This document shows positions 1-8,444 of a stretch of DNA of 64,000 nucleotides, piece by piece. The notes beneath the pieces were generated by a model. That model made no database searches and was not told where the DNA came from. It was given only the letters and a program-made list of their open reading frames with translations. Position 1 is the first letter of the stretch. Each line of letters begins with the position of its first letter. Source of the stretch: Pollutimonas sp963712655. Lineage in GTDB: Bacteria; Pseudomonadota; Gammaproteobacteria; Burkholderiales; Burkholderiaceae_B. The position numbers were made by a program, and so were the translations under genes. The stretch spans positions 434,001 to 498,000 of the forward strand of contig CAVQIT010000006.1 in NCBI GenBank assembly GCA_963712655.1, in the 5' to 3' direction.

Positions 1-334
1 TCGCCGCGTCCAGCTCGGAGCGGATCTCGGCCTCATGCGCCGGCCCTGGCGCCGGATCGGCCTGCTCCAGCAGCTCGCTGATCTCGTCGTACGGCAGCAA
101 CCGGCTTTGACGGCGCTGGATATCCACCGCGATATTGACGGCCATGCGCACCAGATAGCCGGCGGGGCTTTGGATAGGGCCATCGTCCGCCTTGCCATGC
201 AAGCGCACCCAGGTATCCTGCAATGCATCGCCGGCAAGATCGCCGTTGCCCAGCAAGCGCGTCAGGCGCCGCTTGAGATTATCGTAATGTCGGGTCAGAT
301 AATCCGCCAGGACGGGGCGCGCGTCTTCAGCCAT
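1..334 (-). CDS. ECF RNA polymerase sigma factor (3' part outside window)
   Basis: The reverse strand reads MAEDARPVLADYLTRHYDNL from the ATG at 334, followed by LKRRLTRLLGNGDLAGDALQ and DTWVRL, which is the sigma-70 region 2 pattern of extracytoplasmic-function sigma factors of the FecI type. The reading frame is open to the window edge, so regions 3 and 4 are missing here. The start overlaps the stop of the upstream STN-domain gene by 8 bp (ATGGCTGA), so the two are translationally coupled. Such sigma factors usually direct RNA polymerase to iron-uptake or surface-signalling genes; the target here is inferred only from the neighbour. Confidence 0.8.
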   Translation of the reverse strand, partial: MAEDARPVLADYLTRHYDNLKRRLTRLLGNGDLAGDALQDTWVRLHGKADDGPIQSPAGYLVRMAVNIAVDIQRRQSRLLPYDEISELLEQADPAPGPAHEAEIRSELDAA

Positions 335-1085
335 GCTCGGGACGCCCCGCCGGTGTTGGTGTTGACGCCGCGCAGTGTTGCGCGCCGCCCGGCTCGCGCG
401 GCAAGACAAGCATGGTCAGGGGTTGCGCCATCCCTGGCGGCGGCGGGCGGTCTACCCTCACGCCTTGCAAGGTCGCCAGTATGGCGGCGTCTCGATCCAC
501 ATCGCCGGTCGAGCGGAACATGCGCGCCCCCTGGATGCGGCCGGCCGCATCCACCCGAAACCGCAACAAGGACCGGTAGCCGCCCGGCGCCGTGCGCGGA
601 TCGGCACAGAGAGCCTGCCATATCTGCGCCTGCACCCAGCCGCCATAGTCGAAATCGACCTTGCTCGCGCCGGAGCGCGAGGTCACCGTCCGAGCGCCAA
701 GCTCCTTCAGGACATAGGCGTCATCAAGACCGCTATCGACCTTCTCCGCAATCAGTCCGGTACCTTCGAGCAGGCGCCGCAAGGCAGCCTCCCGTGAATG
801 CGGGCCTCGTATGGCCGAGGAAGTCCGTCCGGCCACCATTGCGCTCTGGAACAGGATAGGCCAGCTGGAGAGCAAGGCATAGCGGTTGAGCGCATCGGCC
901 AGGGGTTGCGCCGGGATGTCGAAGACGACCAGCGCACCGGCCGCGCCTGGCGATGGAGCCGCTGGCGGAGTACGGCCCGGGGACGATGCGGTGGCGGCGT
1001 CGGCCGCCCATGCCGCAGGGGCAAGCCCGCCCAGCACCCACAGCGCGACCCCGCCACGGGTCAGTCGCGCCGCGTGCGAACGCAT
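327..1085 (-). CDS. STN-domain protein with TonB-like C-terminus
   Basis: About 252 aa. The N-terminus has a signal peptide (MRSHAARL, then a hydrophobic run ending at AAWA). Residues about 50-105 (VVFDIPAQPLADALNRYALL ... AALRRLLEGTGL) match the secretin/TonB short N-terminal (STN) signalling domain. Residues about 140-215 (LLRFRVDAAGRIQGARMF, DRDAAILATL) resemble the TonB C-terminal fold. STN domains in the periplasm pass ligand binding to an anti-sigma/ECF sigma pair, which fits the overlapping ECF gene downstream. I chose ATG 1085 because the signal peptide starts there; a TTG at 1109 would add eight residues. The role of a free-standing STN-TonB protein is inferred. Confidence 0.7.
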   Translation of the reverse strand: MRSHAARLTRGGVALWVLGGLAPAAWAADAATASSPGRTPPAAPSPGAAGALVVFDIPAQPLADALNRYALLSSWPILFQSAMVAGRTSSAIRGPHSREAALRRLLEGTGLIAEKVDSGLDDAYVLKELGARTVTSRSGASKVDFDYGGWVQAQIWQALCADPRTAPGGYRSLLRFRVDAAGRIQGARMFRSTGDVDRDAAILATLQGVRVDRPPPPGMAQPLTMLVLPREPGGAQHCAASTPTPAGRPEHG

Positions 1086-1366
1086 CCCGGACCATCGTCG
1101 TGCGCCCAAACTCCGCGAACGACATCACGCCCGCAGCAATGCTGCAAGAAGCGTGGGAGAGGGATGAGTCGAGTCGGCAAGGAATGGGCACTATTTTGGA
1201 AAATCGCATTGTGACATTGGCGTATGACGCCTTTGTTACATGCGTTTTTCCATGTCCCTATTCGCGCTGGCGGTCAGCGTCTCACCCAGGCTATTGAGAC
1301 GGTGGCCATGGTAATCTCTTACGCTACGTAAGCTCGAAGATAAGCGCAGCGCAAGGGACAAGACCC

Positions 1367-2494
1367 ATGAGTAAAAAAACGAGGATTGACACTCTTACCA
1401 TCAAAGGCTTCAAATCCATCAGAAGTTTAAAGAACTTCAGCCTGGGTACTCTGAATGTACTGCTCGGCGCCAACGGTGCTGGGAAGAGTAGTTTTGTGTC
1501 GTATTTCAGCATGCTCAGCCAAATGATGGAGCAACGCCTACAGAAATGGACCACTCAACAGGGTTCCGCGGACCGTATCGTCAGCTTCGGCGTGAAAGAA
1601 ACCACTAAAGTCGAATCGTTCATCACATTCGGTTTGAATGGCTACAAGTTTGAATTGGAGACAACAGTCGATGGCGATTTCGTGTTCGCGAGCGAAAAAC
1701 TTTTCTTTGATGGCCCCCACTTTGGACACGCCTGGGTCGATTTGGGCAACGGACATACCGAGTCAAAACTGAAAGATACGTTTCTTGCAAAAAACCTCGG
1801 CTCCCCATGGAAAAATGACACTGCGGCTTATTGCTACGAATCGATTTTCAGCTGGAAAGTTTTTCATTTTCACGACACCAGTGATCAAGCTGGTGTCAAA
1901 AGATATGGCCCGGCACATATCAATAAACACCTGAACCCAGACGCATCCAACTTGGCTGCTTATTTATACCGATTGCTAAACGAAGCACCAGACGTATACA
2001 ACGAAATTCGCAAAACTATCCAGCTTGCCATTCCATTTTTTGATGACTTCCATCTCCAGCCTGTCGTCCTGAGAACCCAAGAAGAAGTCATCAACTTGAC
2101 CTGGCGGCAAAAAGACAGCGATTATATTTTCTGGCCCAGCCAACTGTCGGATGGATCAATTCGTTTCATGTGCCTGGTCGCGGCTTTGCTGCAGCCTGAT
2201 CCGCCTTCGACCATTATCATCGACGAACCAGAATTGGGCTTGCACCCCTATGCCATTACTTTGCTAGGCTCATTGCTACGTTCAGCCTCGACACGCATGC
2301 AAGTGATTGTTTCCACACAATCTGTGCCATTGGTAAATGAGTTCTCGGTCAATGAACTGATCATCGTTGATCGCGAGGATGGTGATACCGTTTTTCGACG
2401 CCTGGAAGAGAATGAGTTTCAGGTTTGGCTGGAAGACTATTCGATTGGCGAGCTTTGGGAGAAAAACATCTTCGGTGGGAGGCCGCGTAGATGA
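1367..2494 (+). CDS. AAA (OLD/RloA-like) ATPase of a two-gene defence module
   Basis: 375 aa. It begins with the ABC/SMC-type beta strand pattern IDTLTIKGFKSIRSL, then a Walker A GANGAGKSS at residues 33-41. An LSDGS-type signature (QLSDGSIRF, about 262) precedes Walker B TIIIDEPELGLHP (about 286), followed by STQS, the order seen in AAA_15/AAA_21 ATPases such as OLD, AbiL and PARIS AriA. The stop overlaps the next gene's ATG by 4 bp, so the two act together. Codon use is clearly A+T-richer than the flanking genes, a sign of transfer. By analogy the ATPase senses a phage product and controls its TOPRIM-like partner; this is inferred from family and context. Confidence 0.85.
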   Translation: MSKKTRIDTLTIKGFKSIRSLKNFSLGTLNVLLGANGAGKSSFVSYFSMLSQMMEQRLQKWTTQQGSADRIVSFGVKETTKVESFITFGLNGYKFELETTVDGDFVFASEKLFFDGPHFGHAWVDLGNGHTESKLKDTFLAKNLGSPWKNDTAAYCYESIFSWKVFHFHDTSDQAGVKRYGPAHINKHLNPDASNLAAYLYRLLNEAPDVYNEIRKTIQLAIPFFDDFHLQPVVLRTQEEVINLTWRQKDSDYIFWPSQLSDGSIRFMCLVAALLQPDPPSTIIIDEPELGLHPYAITLLGSLLRSASTRMQVIVSTQSVPLVNEFSVNELIIVDREDGDTVFRRLEENEFQVWLEDYSIGELWEKNIFGGRPRR

Positions 2495-3162
2495 TACGTG
2501 TTCATGTTATTTGCGAAGGCCAAACCGAAGAAATGTTTATCAATGAGGTGCTGGCAGAGGCTCTACATCAAAAAAATATCTATTTAAGTCCGGCTCTTAT
2601 CGGAAAGCCCGGACACAAAGGCGGTAATTTCCGCTATCAACGTTTGCTGACAGACGTAAGAAACCGACTATTAGGCGATCAACAAGCGTACTGCACTACA
2701 TTCTTCGACTTCTACGGACTTCCAGAGGAGTTTCCGGGAAAGACAGAAGCTAGTGTCAAGAACACCATGAATGAAAAAGCGGATGAGCTGCTGACCGCCA
2801 TGACAATGAAGTTGCAAGAAAAACTTGGTGCAGAAGCCATGCGTCGTTTTATTCCATACATCCAGATGTATGAATTTGAAGGTTTATTATTTAGCGCTGC
2901 GGACCGCCTTGCAATAGGTATCAGCCAGCCTGCTCTTGAAGGGAAATTCAAGAGCATCCGTAATGCTTTCGACACACCAGAAGATATCAACGACAGCCCC
3001 GCCACGGCACCGAGCAAGCGCATCCTGGCTCTGTACAAAGGCTATGAAAAACCCTTGCATGGGTCGCTGGCCGCTATTGAAATTGGCCTTGCGACTATCC
3101 GGGCTGAATGCCCACGTTTTGATAACTGGCTCAAACGTATTGAAGCATTGCGTCCAATATAA
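2491..3162 (+). CDS. DUF4276 (TOPRIM-like) effector partner of the AAA ATPase
   Basis: 223 aa, starting with VHVICEGQTEEMFINEVL, the acidic motif of DUF4276/TOPRIM-like proteins. It continues with FFDFYGLP (about residue 71), YIQMYEFEGLLFS (about 125) and EDINDSPATAPSKRI (about 165), all characteristic of DUF4276. Glu at position 8 and the downstream acidic residues are candidate metal ligands of a nuclease. The 4-bp overlap with the preceding ATPase gene indicates an operon. The pair has the layout of abortive-infection systems that couple an OLD-like ATPase with a TOPRIM protein; nuclease activity is inferred. Confidence 0.8.
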   Translation: MIRVHVICEGQTEEMFINEVLAEALHQKNIYLSPALIGKPGHKGGNFRYQRLLTDVRNRLLGDQQAYCTTFFDFYGLPEEFPGKTEASVKNTMNEKADELLTAMTMKLQEKLGAEAMRRFIPYIQMYEFEGLLFSAADRLAIGISQPALEGKFKSIRNAFDTPEDINDSPATAPSKRILALYKGYEKPLHGSLAAIEIGLATIRAECPRFDNWLKRIEALRPI

Positions 3163-3316
3163 ACGAAGACTCCATCACGCATCGGCAATATCGGCAACTG
3201 GAATCAGATGCCGGTATTCATGCCCTAACCTTCCTGCGCTACCTCATACACCTCCCCTAAGAGTTCCAACAGCCGGGAGCAGACCGGGAAGTAACGCTGA
3301 ATCCGTATCCTGATGA

Positions 3317-4294
3317 TTACTGGGGCTTCAGGCCGATTTTGTCGATGACTCCCTTCCACATCACATCGCTTTTCTTCAACATCTTGAGGAAATCATCGCC
3401 GACAACCACTTTGGGCTCGGATGCCACGCTTTCGGCATAGGTTTTCATATCCGGTTGCTGCATCACATCAAACACCGCCTTCCGAAGCCGCGCCACGACC
3501 TCTGGAGGCGTGCCTTTCGGCGCCCAAAGGCCAATCCAGTTAAATAAATCGTAATCCTTCAATCCGGCTTCAGCGAACGTGGGAACATCGGGCAATATTT
3601 TCTGGCGATGGTCGCCGCTAATCGCCAGCATGCGCAGCCGCCCCCCTTCCACAGGCCCCTTGAAAGTCGACAGCACACTCATTTGCAGATCAATCGTGTT
3701 TGAGAGAAGGGCAAGCAAGGCTTCTCCGCCCCCCTTGAAGGGCACATGGAATAGCTTGATGCCAGCCTTGATCGCAAAATCCTCGCTCGCCAAATGCGGA
3801 CTGGTGCCGAACCCTCCGGAACCGAATGACACATTGCCCGGCTCGGACTTGGCCTTGTCGATCAACTGCTGCAAGGTTTTGTAGGGACTCGACGAATTGA
3901 CGGCCAAGCCGACCGGAGAAAAGACAAATGCGCCTATCGGTATAAGGTCTTTCCATGGGTCGTAGGGCAATGATTTCTTCAAATGAGGAAGCATCACGAA
4001 GCCGATATCATTGGCCACCAGCGTGTATCCATCCCCTTTTGCCCTTGCCCCTTCCATCATTCCTATCGTTCCCATGGCGCCCGTCTTGTTCTCGACAAAA
4101 AAGGTTTGCCCGAAACGCTTGGCCAGTTCCTGCGCCATGCGGCGGGATATATTATCGGCCGATCCGCCAGGGGCATAAGGCACAATAACCTTGATCGGTC
4201 TTTGCGGCCACGGCTCCTGGGCGGATGCCAGGAGAGGGGAAAGGATTGCAGCCGCCAAAAGGATGCGGCTTAGGTTTTTTATAATTCTCAACAT
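3317..4294 (-). CDS. Bug-family tripartite tricarboxylate transporter substrate-binding protein
   Basis: About 325 aa secreted protein. The N-terminus MLRIIKNLSRILLAAAIL ending at LLASAQ is a signal peptide. The mature part shows WPQRPIKVIVPYAPGGSADN, GYTLVAND, the PVGLAV segment, HVPFKGGGEALLALL and MLAISGD ... LPDVPTFAEAGL, all standard for Bug (TctC-like) solute receptors. ATG 4294 is preceded by AGGAGA at good spacing, so I prefer it to the upstream ATG at 4309. It is the last gene of the DUF1446/DUF4387 cluster and probably binds a carboxylate that the cluster metabolises. Membrane components TctA/TctB are not in the window, as is usual for orphan Bug genes. Confidence 0.93.
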   Translation of the reverse strand: MLRIIKNLSRILLAAAILSPLLASAQEPWPQRPIKVIVPYAPGGSADNISRRMAQELAKRFGQTFFVENKTGAMGTIGMMEGARAKGDGYTLVANDIGFVMLPHLKKSLPYDPWKDLIPIGAFVFSPVGLAVNSSSPYKTLQQLIDKAKSEPGNVSFGSGGFGTSPHLASEDFAIKAGIKLFHVPFKGGGEALLALLSNTIDLQMSVLSTFKGPVEGGRLRMLAISGDHRQKILPDVPTFAEAGLKDYDLFNWIGLWAPKGTPPEVVARLRKAVFDVMQQPDMKTYAESVASEPKVVVGDDFLKMLKKSDVMWKGVIDKIGLKPQ

Positions 4295-4431
4295 ATTGTC
4301 TCCTGTCATTGTCCCAAAAATTGGTATTCAGGCATGCCGGATGCATTTATTCCCAATGCGAAAAAATGCACCGGCAAGCGCCTGGTCTTCCACTGGCGGA
4401 TTCTTCTTCGGAAATACTGCGCAGCCAGGCC

Positions 4432-4746
4432 TCAATCCGGTATGACGAGATTTAGCAGCGGGGCATACTGAGCACCGCCATAAACATCGCTGTCGTACTT
4501 GGAACCGGAACTGTGCGGACGGGGGAAGCTGACCTTCACCGCCAGCGCGGCATCGTGATTGACCACGATGACCTCGTCGGGCGTGCGATGGAATGCCCGC
4601 GCAACGTCCCCTTGATTAATAATATGGCTGTCGCGCACGCGCTTGTAGACAGCCTCGTCGTCGAACATAATATCGAACGTCAGCCAGAATGGCCCGGCGT
4701 TCTTCGAGCGTACCAAGACCGCCAGATCACCGATGGTATTAGCCAT
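4432..4746 (-). CDS. DUF4387 family protein
   Basis: 104 aa starting MANTIGDLAVLVRSKNAGPF. The conserved stretch FDIMFDDEAVYKRV and YGGAQYAPLL identify the DUF4387 family, which is nearly always encoded next to AtuA/DUF1446 proteins, as here (2 bp after the upstream stop). The two probably form one hydratase-like enzyme for acyl-CoA or hydroxy-acid substrates, but the reaction is not established. ATG 4746 is preferred over the TTG at 4752 that overlaps the upstream stop. Confidence 0.85.
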   Translation of the reverse strand: MANTIGDLAVLVRSKNAGPFWLTFDIMFDDEAVYKRVRDSHIINQGDVARAFHRTPDEVIVVNHDAALAVKVSFPRPHSSGSKYDSDVYGGAQYAPLLNLVIPD

Positions 4747-4748
4747 GA

Positions 4749-6113
4749 TCAAAGCTCCTCGAATTCAGTGCGAAACAAACTGGTTGGCGCATCAGGCACC
4801 AAAACGTGGTTCATGTGGAACTCATATGCCGGGCCACGGTCTATTTCCGACGGCGAGTACGGAAAGGCAACTCCCGAGATCAGCCCGTTCCATTTCGGAA
4901 TTGGATTATGCACAGCCAGATGCGATACGCTGCTTGCGATGCTATGCGACAGCTCTTGCGACCCGCTGATGACATCCCACAAGATAAACACCTCGTGCCC
5001 TGTTACGCTGGGCGTCGGCTCGAGCTCTCCCATGACGCCGTTGCGGCCGTAGACCCGGGTGACGATCTCATACGGCTGATCGCCGATCGTGTTCGACAGC
5101 CGGATCTTGATGATGCCGTCAAGCTGGGCCAGCCATGAATCAAGATCGGCCAGAATGTAGGGATCGCGCACCGCTCCCAGGATGATGGTGGACCAGCCGC
5201 GCTGCCGCGCGCCTTCAATCTTGATCGTGTACTGCTCTGCCGGTTCGAAACGCGACCCCGAGACATTGACCGCCGTATCCGAAATCGCCTTGTATATGGA
5301 ATCGCTGGTAATCAGCGTTCCCGACGGCTCTTTCAGGTCGAACGGATCGGCATTCTCGTATAGCGTATGCGAGGCGACGCTTTGCGGAGAGCAGCGGTAG
5401 TCGTCCCGCATCGGAAAGACATCGAACGACTCCTCATGCAACACGGCCATCATGCTGTCCGGGGCCAACCGCAAGGTTACCGCCGCCGCGCCGCATTCCA
5501 GGATTTTCGCCATGTGCCAGACGACTTCCGGCTTGAAGCCAAGCATCAGCGGCATGGCGGCATAGATCGACGTATCGCTGCTGCGTCCGGCCAGAACGAC
5601 TTGCGCCCCGGCCTTGAGCGCTTCCTGAATGGGTTCGACGCCCATCATGGCAACGATATGCAGGGACTCGTCGATCTCTTCTTCGGTAAGTGGCTTGGAA
5701 GGCGCGAGTGGATAGGAACGGCCTGCGCGCACATGCTCCAGCACCACCTGCTTGCTTAGCTCGGAATGTATTACCGCCAGCTTGAAATGCAGACTCTGCT
5801 CGCGCGCCAGATCGCGGACAATGTCCACCAGCGATTGCAGCGATTTATCGGAGCCCGAGGTTCCGGCCGACCCGATGACGATCGGGATGCCGGCCTTGAG
5901 AGCGCGCCCTAGAATATTGCTCATGTCGCGCTTGACCGCCGCAACCGAAAAATGGCAAGTACCCTGCGCCAGGCTATTCGGGCCGGCATCCGTGGAACCC
6001 GCGTCACAACCGATCATCTGCGCGCCCATTGAAATCGCCTTGTCGATCGATGCCGGCTGGAAACCCGAGCCCAGCATTCCTGTCGCCGCGACAAGCTTAA
6101 ACGTATTGGCCAT
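4749..6113 (-). CDS. AtuA-like acyclic terpene utilisation protein (DUF1446)
   Basis: 454 aa. Diagnostic segments are GSGFQPASIDKAISMGAQMI with CDAGSTDAGPNSLAQG (residues about 15-50), VIGSAGTSGSDKSLQ (about 78), VVLAGRSSDTSIYA (about 180) and VYGRNGVMGELEPTP near the C-terminus, typical of the DUF1446/AtuA family. ATG 6113 is chosen because family homology begins at MANTFKLV and a GGTAG sequence lies upstream; the open frame continues further without family similarity. Neighbours are SMP-30 upstream and DUF4387 downstream. Members act in terpene or branched-acid breakdown; the substrate here is unknown. Confidence 0.88.
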   Translation of the reverse strand: MANTFKLVAATGMLGSGFQPASIDKAISMGAQMIGCDAGSTDAGPNSLAQGTCHFSVAAVKRDMSNILGRALKAGIPIVIGSAGTSGSDKSLQSLVDIVRDLAREQSLHFKLAVIHSELSKQVVLEHVRAGRSYPLAPSKPLTEEEIDESLHIVAMMGVEPIQEALKAGAQVVLAGRSSDTSIYAAMPLMLGFKPEVVWHMAKILECGAAAVTLRLAPDSMMAVLHEESFDVFPMRDDYRCSPQSVASHTLYENADPFDLKEPSGTLITSDSIYKAISDTAVNVSGSRFEPAEQYTIKIEGARQRGWSTIILGAVRDPYILADLDSWLAQLDGIIKIRLSNTIGDQPYEIVTRVYGRNGVMGELEPTPSVTGHEVFILWDVISGSQELSHSIASSVSHLAVHNPIPKWNGLISGVAFPYSPSEIDRGPAYEFHMNHVLVPDAPTSLFRTEFEEL

Positions 6114-6159
6114 ATGACTACCTTCGAGAAAAATTACGACAACGCTCGGCGCGCCATGC

Positions 6160-7074
6160 TTACATGTGCGAATACATGGCGCGGCCAGGCACATCCATCT
6201 GTGCCGTGATGACGGTTCCGCTCGCGGACTCGGTAATGAACAGTGTCTTGCGCTCCGGCCCGCCATAAGCAAGATTCGTGGTCATCCTGCCGCCGGTGCA
6301 AGAGGTAATCCGATACATCGGCTCGCCGAACGGGCTAAATAGCCAGACGCTGCCCAGGCCGGCATGGGCCACCGCGAGGTTGCCCTGTTCGTCGATGGCT
6401 AATCCGTCCGGGCCGCCGCCGCCGGACATCTGAATGAACGTGCCGACTTTGCTGACCCGGCCCGAGCTCGACAACGGCACGCGCCAGATCGCATTGGCGC
6501 GCGTCACGGCCAGAAACAGCGTCGACTCATCAACGCTGAGCACCAGGCCATTGGGGCTGGGAACGTTATTGAGCAGCATGTCGAGCCGGCCATCCGCGCG
6601 CAGGCAATACAGGCGGCCGGTAGGATCCTGATGGCCGGTCTGCGCCTGATCGGTAAAGTACAAGTCGCCATTGCTGGCAAAGACCAAATCGTTTGGTCCC
6701 TTCAAATGCTCAAAGTGAGCGCGGACCAGGAAAGGTCGGGGTGTGCTTTCGCCCGGTTCAAGCACCAGAATGCCGTTTTTCTGGTCGGCAATGAAAATCC
6801 GCCCGTCTTTGTGGATCTTCAGCCCGTTAGGCTCCCCGTCATACTCCGCCACCACCGAAAATTTGCCTTGCGGCGTGATCCGCAAGACACGGCCATACGG
6901 AATATCGGTTACGTATAGATTGCCGGCGCGATCGAAGGACGGACCTTCGAGAAACGATGTCGGCTTGCCGTGCTGGCGGGCCACAAGCCAATCCGTGGAG
7001 CGGTTCGTGATCTCCAGCTCGAGCGGAACTTTGGCGAAAATATGCGTCTCGAGGGTCGAGGGAGCAGCGTACAT
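6160..7074 (-). CDS. SMP-30/gluconolactonase/LRE family protein
   Basis: 304 aa six-bladed beta-propeller. Repeated motifs are FLEGPSFDRAGNLYVTDIPY (first blade with the metal-binding Glu), GEPNGLKIHKDGRIFIAD, GPNDLVFASNGDLYFTD, PSPNGLVLSVDESTLFLA and GGPDGLAIDEQGNLAVAH. The conserved Glu, Asn and Asp of the metal site are present. These enzymes hydrolyse lactones. ATG 7074 has a GGAGA ribosome-binding site. It is the first gene of the SMP-30/AtuA/DUF4387/Bug group, separated from AtuA by about 46 bp, so co-transcription is likely. Confidence 0.9.
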   Translation of the reverse strand: MYAAPSTLETHIFAKVPLELEITNRSTDWLVARQHGKPTSFLEGPSFDRAGNLYVTDIPYGRVLRITPQGKFSVVAEYDGEPNGLKIHKDGRIFIADQKNGILVLEPGESTPRPFLVRAHFEHLKGPNDLVFASNGDLYFTDQAQTGHQDPTGRLYCLRADGRLDMLLNNVPSPNGLVLSVDESTLFLAVTRANAIWRVPLSSSGRVSKVGTFIQMSGGGGPDGLAIDEQGNLAVAHAGLGSVWLFSPFGEPMYRITSCTGGRMTTNLAYGGPERKTLFITESASGTVITAQMDVPGRAMYSHM

Positions 7075-7439
7075 GAATTGTCTCCGTGAAAAGGACAGTT
7101 TTTCGTGCGAATGGGGTTGGCAAGCGCGTTCTTTTTCGCAGACCGCCGGTGCGACCCGATTTCGTGAATGCAATGGTAAAAGTGGGGCTGCCGGTTGAAA
7201 AGTGATCTTTGTAGATGGAGCCATCTCGGATGGAGATAGGCGAGCGCAATGCGCAGCGGCGCGGCCGCAGGATCAATCGCGCAACCGCGCCCAATGCAAA
7301 GAGATGGAGACACTGGAGCACCCAAGGGAGCTCATGCAGGCAAAGGCTGCCGCGCTATCGGCCAAGGCCTCAGACACTACCGGGTCGTGGAATCGCCGCC
7401 GGCGGAGGCCGGCGCGGCGCGCCGGGACCGGCCGGCAGC
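7075..7439. other. Intergenic region between GntR gene and SMP-30 gene
   Basis: This 365-bp stretch holds the leader and presumably the promoter of the minus-strand SMP-30 operon. I see no convincing gene, hairpin terminator or operator repeat. Several short frames cross it but lack start signals and family features. Confidence 0.5.
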
Positions 7440-8177
7440 CTAATATTCCGGCGAGCCCGCCGTATCGATCAAGAAGAAACGCGCCGCCATTTCCTTGGTG
7501 ATCTCTATGGCCCGCTTCAGGCTGACGTCGATGTGCTCGGTAAGCAAGTCCAGGGCGGCTTCGGTATCACGCTGCGCAATCAATTCAACGATGCCTTTGT
7601 GCGCCTCGAAAGCCTGCATGTTCCAGTCGGATTGCTGCTGGATGTCGATATGCCTTGCCACATGAATGCGGCGAGTAACGATTTCCATGAACGCCGACAA
7701 TTCCTTATTGCGGGACAAAGCAATCAAACGCCGATGGAATTCTTCGTCGGCAAGCAACAGGTCGCCTGTGCTCAGGCCCGGCGAGCGCTCCATTACGTCA
7801 TCCCAGAACAGCCTGACAGAGACAATGTCGTCGTCGCTTGCGCGCTGCACGGCCAGGAATACGGCCCTGCGCTCCAGGGCTATGCGAACTTGATACAGGT
7901 CGAATACCTCGTCGACACTTATCGCTTTGCGAAAAAACCCCTTGTTCATCACAAAGTCCAGCATACCCTCCGCGACCAGGCGGTTAAGGGCTTCCCTCAG
8001 GGGGCCGCGGCTGACGCCGAGTTCCCGGCCAAGCAGTTGCTCGTTGATCCGCGCGCCGGGCTTGAGCTGGTAACGCATCGCGCGGTCGCGCAAATCCAGG
8101 TACAGACGCTCAACGCTGCTTTCATCGCGAGCATGAGCGGTGGTTTTACGGGTGACAGGGGACGAGGTGGTAGCCAT
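7440..8177 (-). CDS. GntR family transcriptional regulator (FCD domain)
   Basis: About 245 aa. An N-terminal winged helix (LRDRAMRYQLKPGARINEQL, ELGVSRGPLREALNRLVAEG, residues about 30-85) is followed by an all-helical FCD domain with the metal-binding His/Asp pattern (DEEFHRRLIALSRNKEL, RHIDI, EAHKGIVELI). FCD regulators usually sense carboxylic acids and repress the operon next to them. The gene lies between the oxidoreductase and the SMP-30 operon, all on the same strand, so it is the probable regulator of both. ATG 8177 is chosen as the start of family similarity. Confidence 0.92.
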   Translation of the reverse strand: MATTSSPVTRKTTAHARDESSVERLYLDLRDRAMRYQLKPGARINEQLLGRELGVSRGPLREALNRLVAEGMLDFVMNKGFFRKAISVDEVFDLYQVRIALERRAVFLAVQRASDDDIVSVRLFWDDVMERSPGLSTGDLLLADEEFHRRLIALSRNKELSAFMEIVTRRIHVARHIDIQQQSDWNMQAFEAHKGIVELIAQRDTEAALDLLTEHIDVSLKRAIEITKEMAARFFLIDTAGSPEY

Positions 8178-8314
8178 GGTTCGGAAAAAAGATCGATTGT
8201 ATTTCGCCAGCATCCGGCGCAATGGCGCGACGTTGGAGGTTCGAAGGAACGTCAGGCAGCTTACCGGTATTTCCCGGGCGCATCAATCGACGCCGGGAAA
8301 AGCAGCCAGCGTGG

Positions 8315-8444
8315 ATTTCCGGCTCATGCCGCCCGCTTGATCCCGACGATCCCTGAATGCAGGACATCGAACAACTCGCATTTCCGGCTCATGCCGCCCG
8401 CTTGATCCCGACGATCCCTGAATGCAGGACATCGAACAACTCGC
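8315..8444. repeat. 65-bp exact tandem duplication at the 3' end of the oxidoreductase gene
   Basis: Positions 8315-8379 and 8380-8444 are the same 65-bp unit twice. The gene's last 19 codons (FDVLHSGIVGIKRAA then stop) lie in the right-hand copy, and a second copy of the tail follows the stop. The coding sequence itself is not altered. This is a recent slippage or recombination duplication. Confidence 0.9.
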
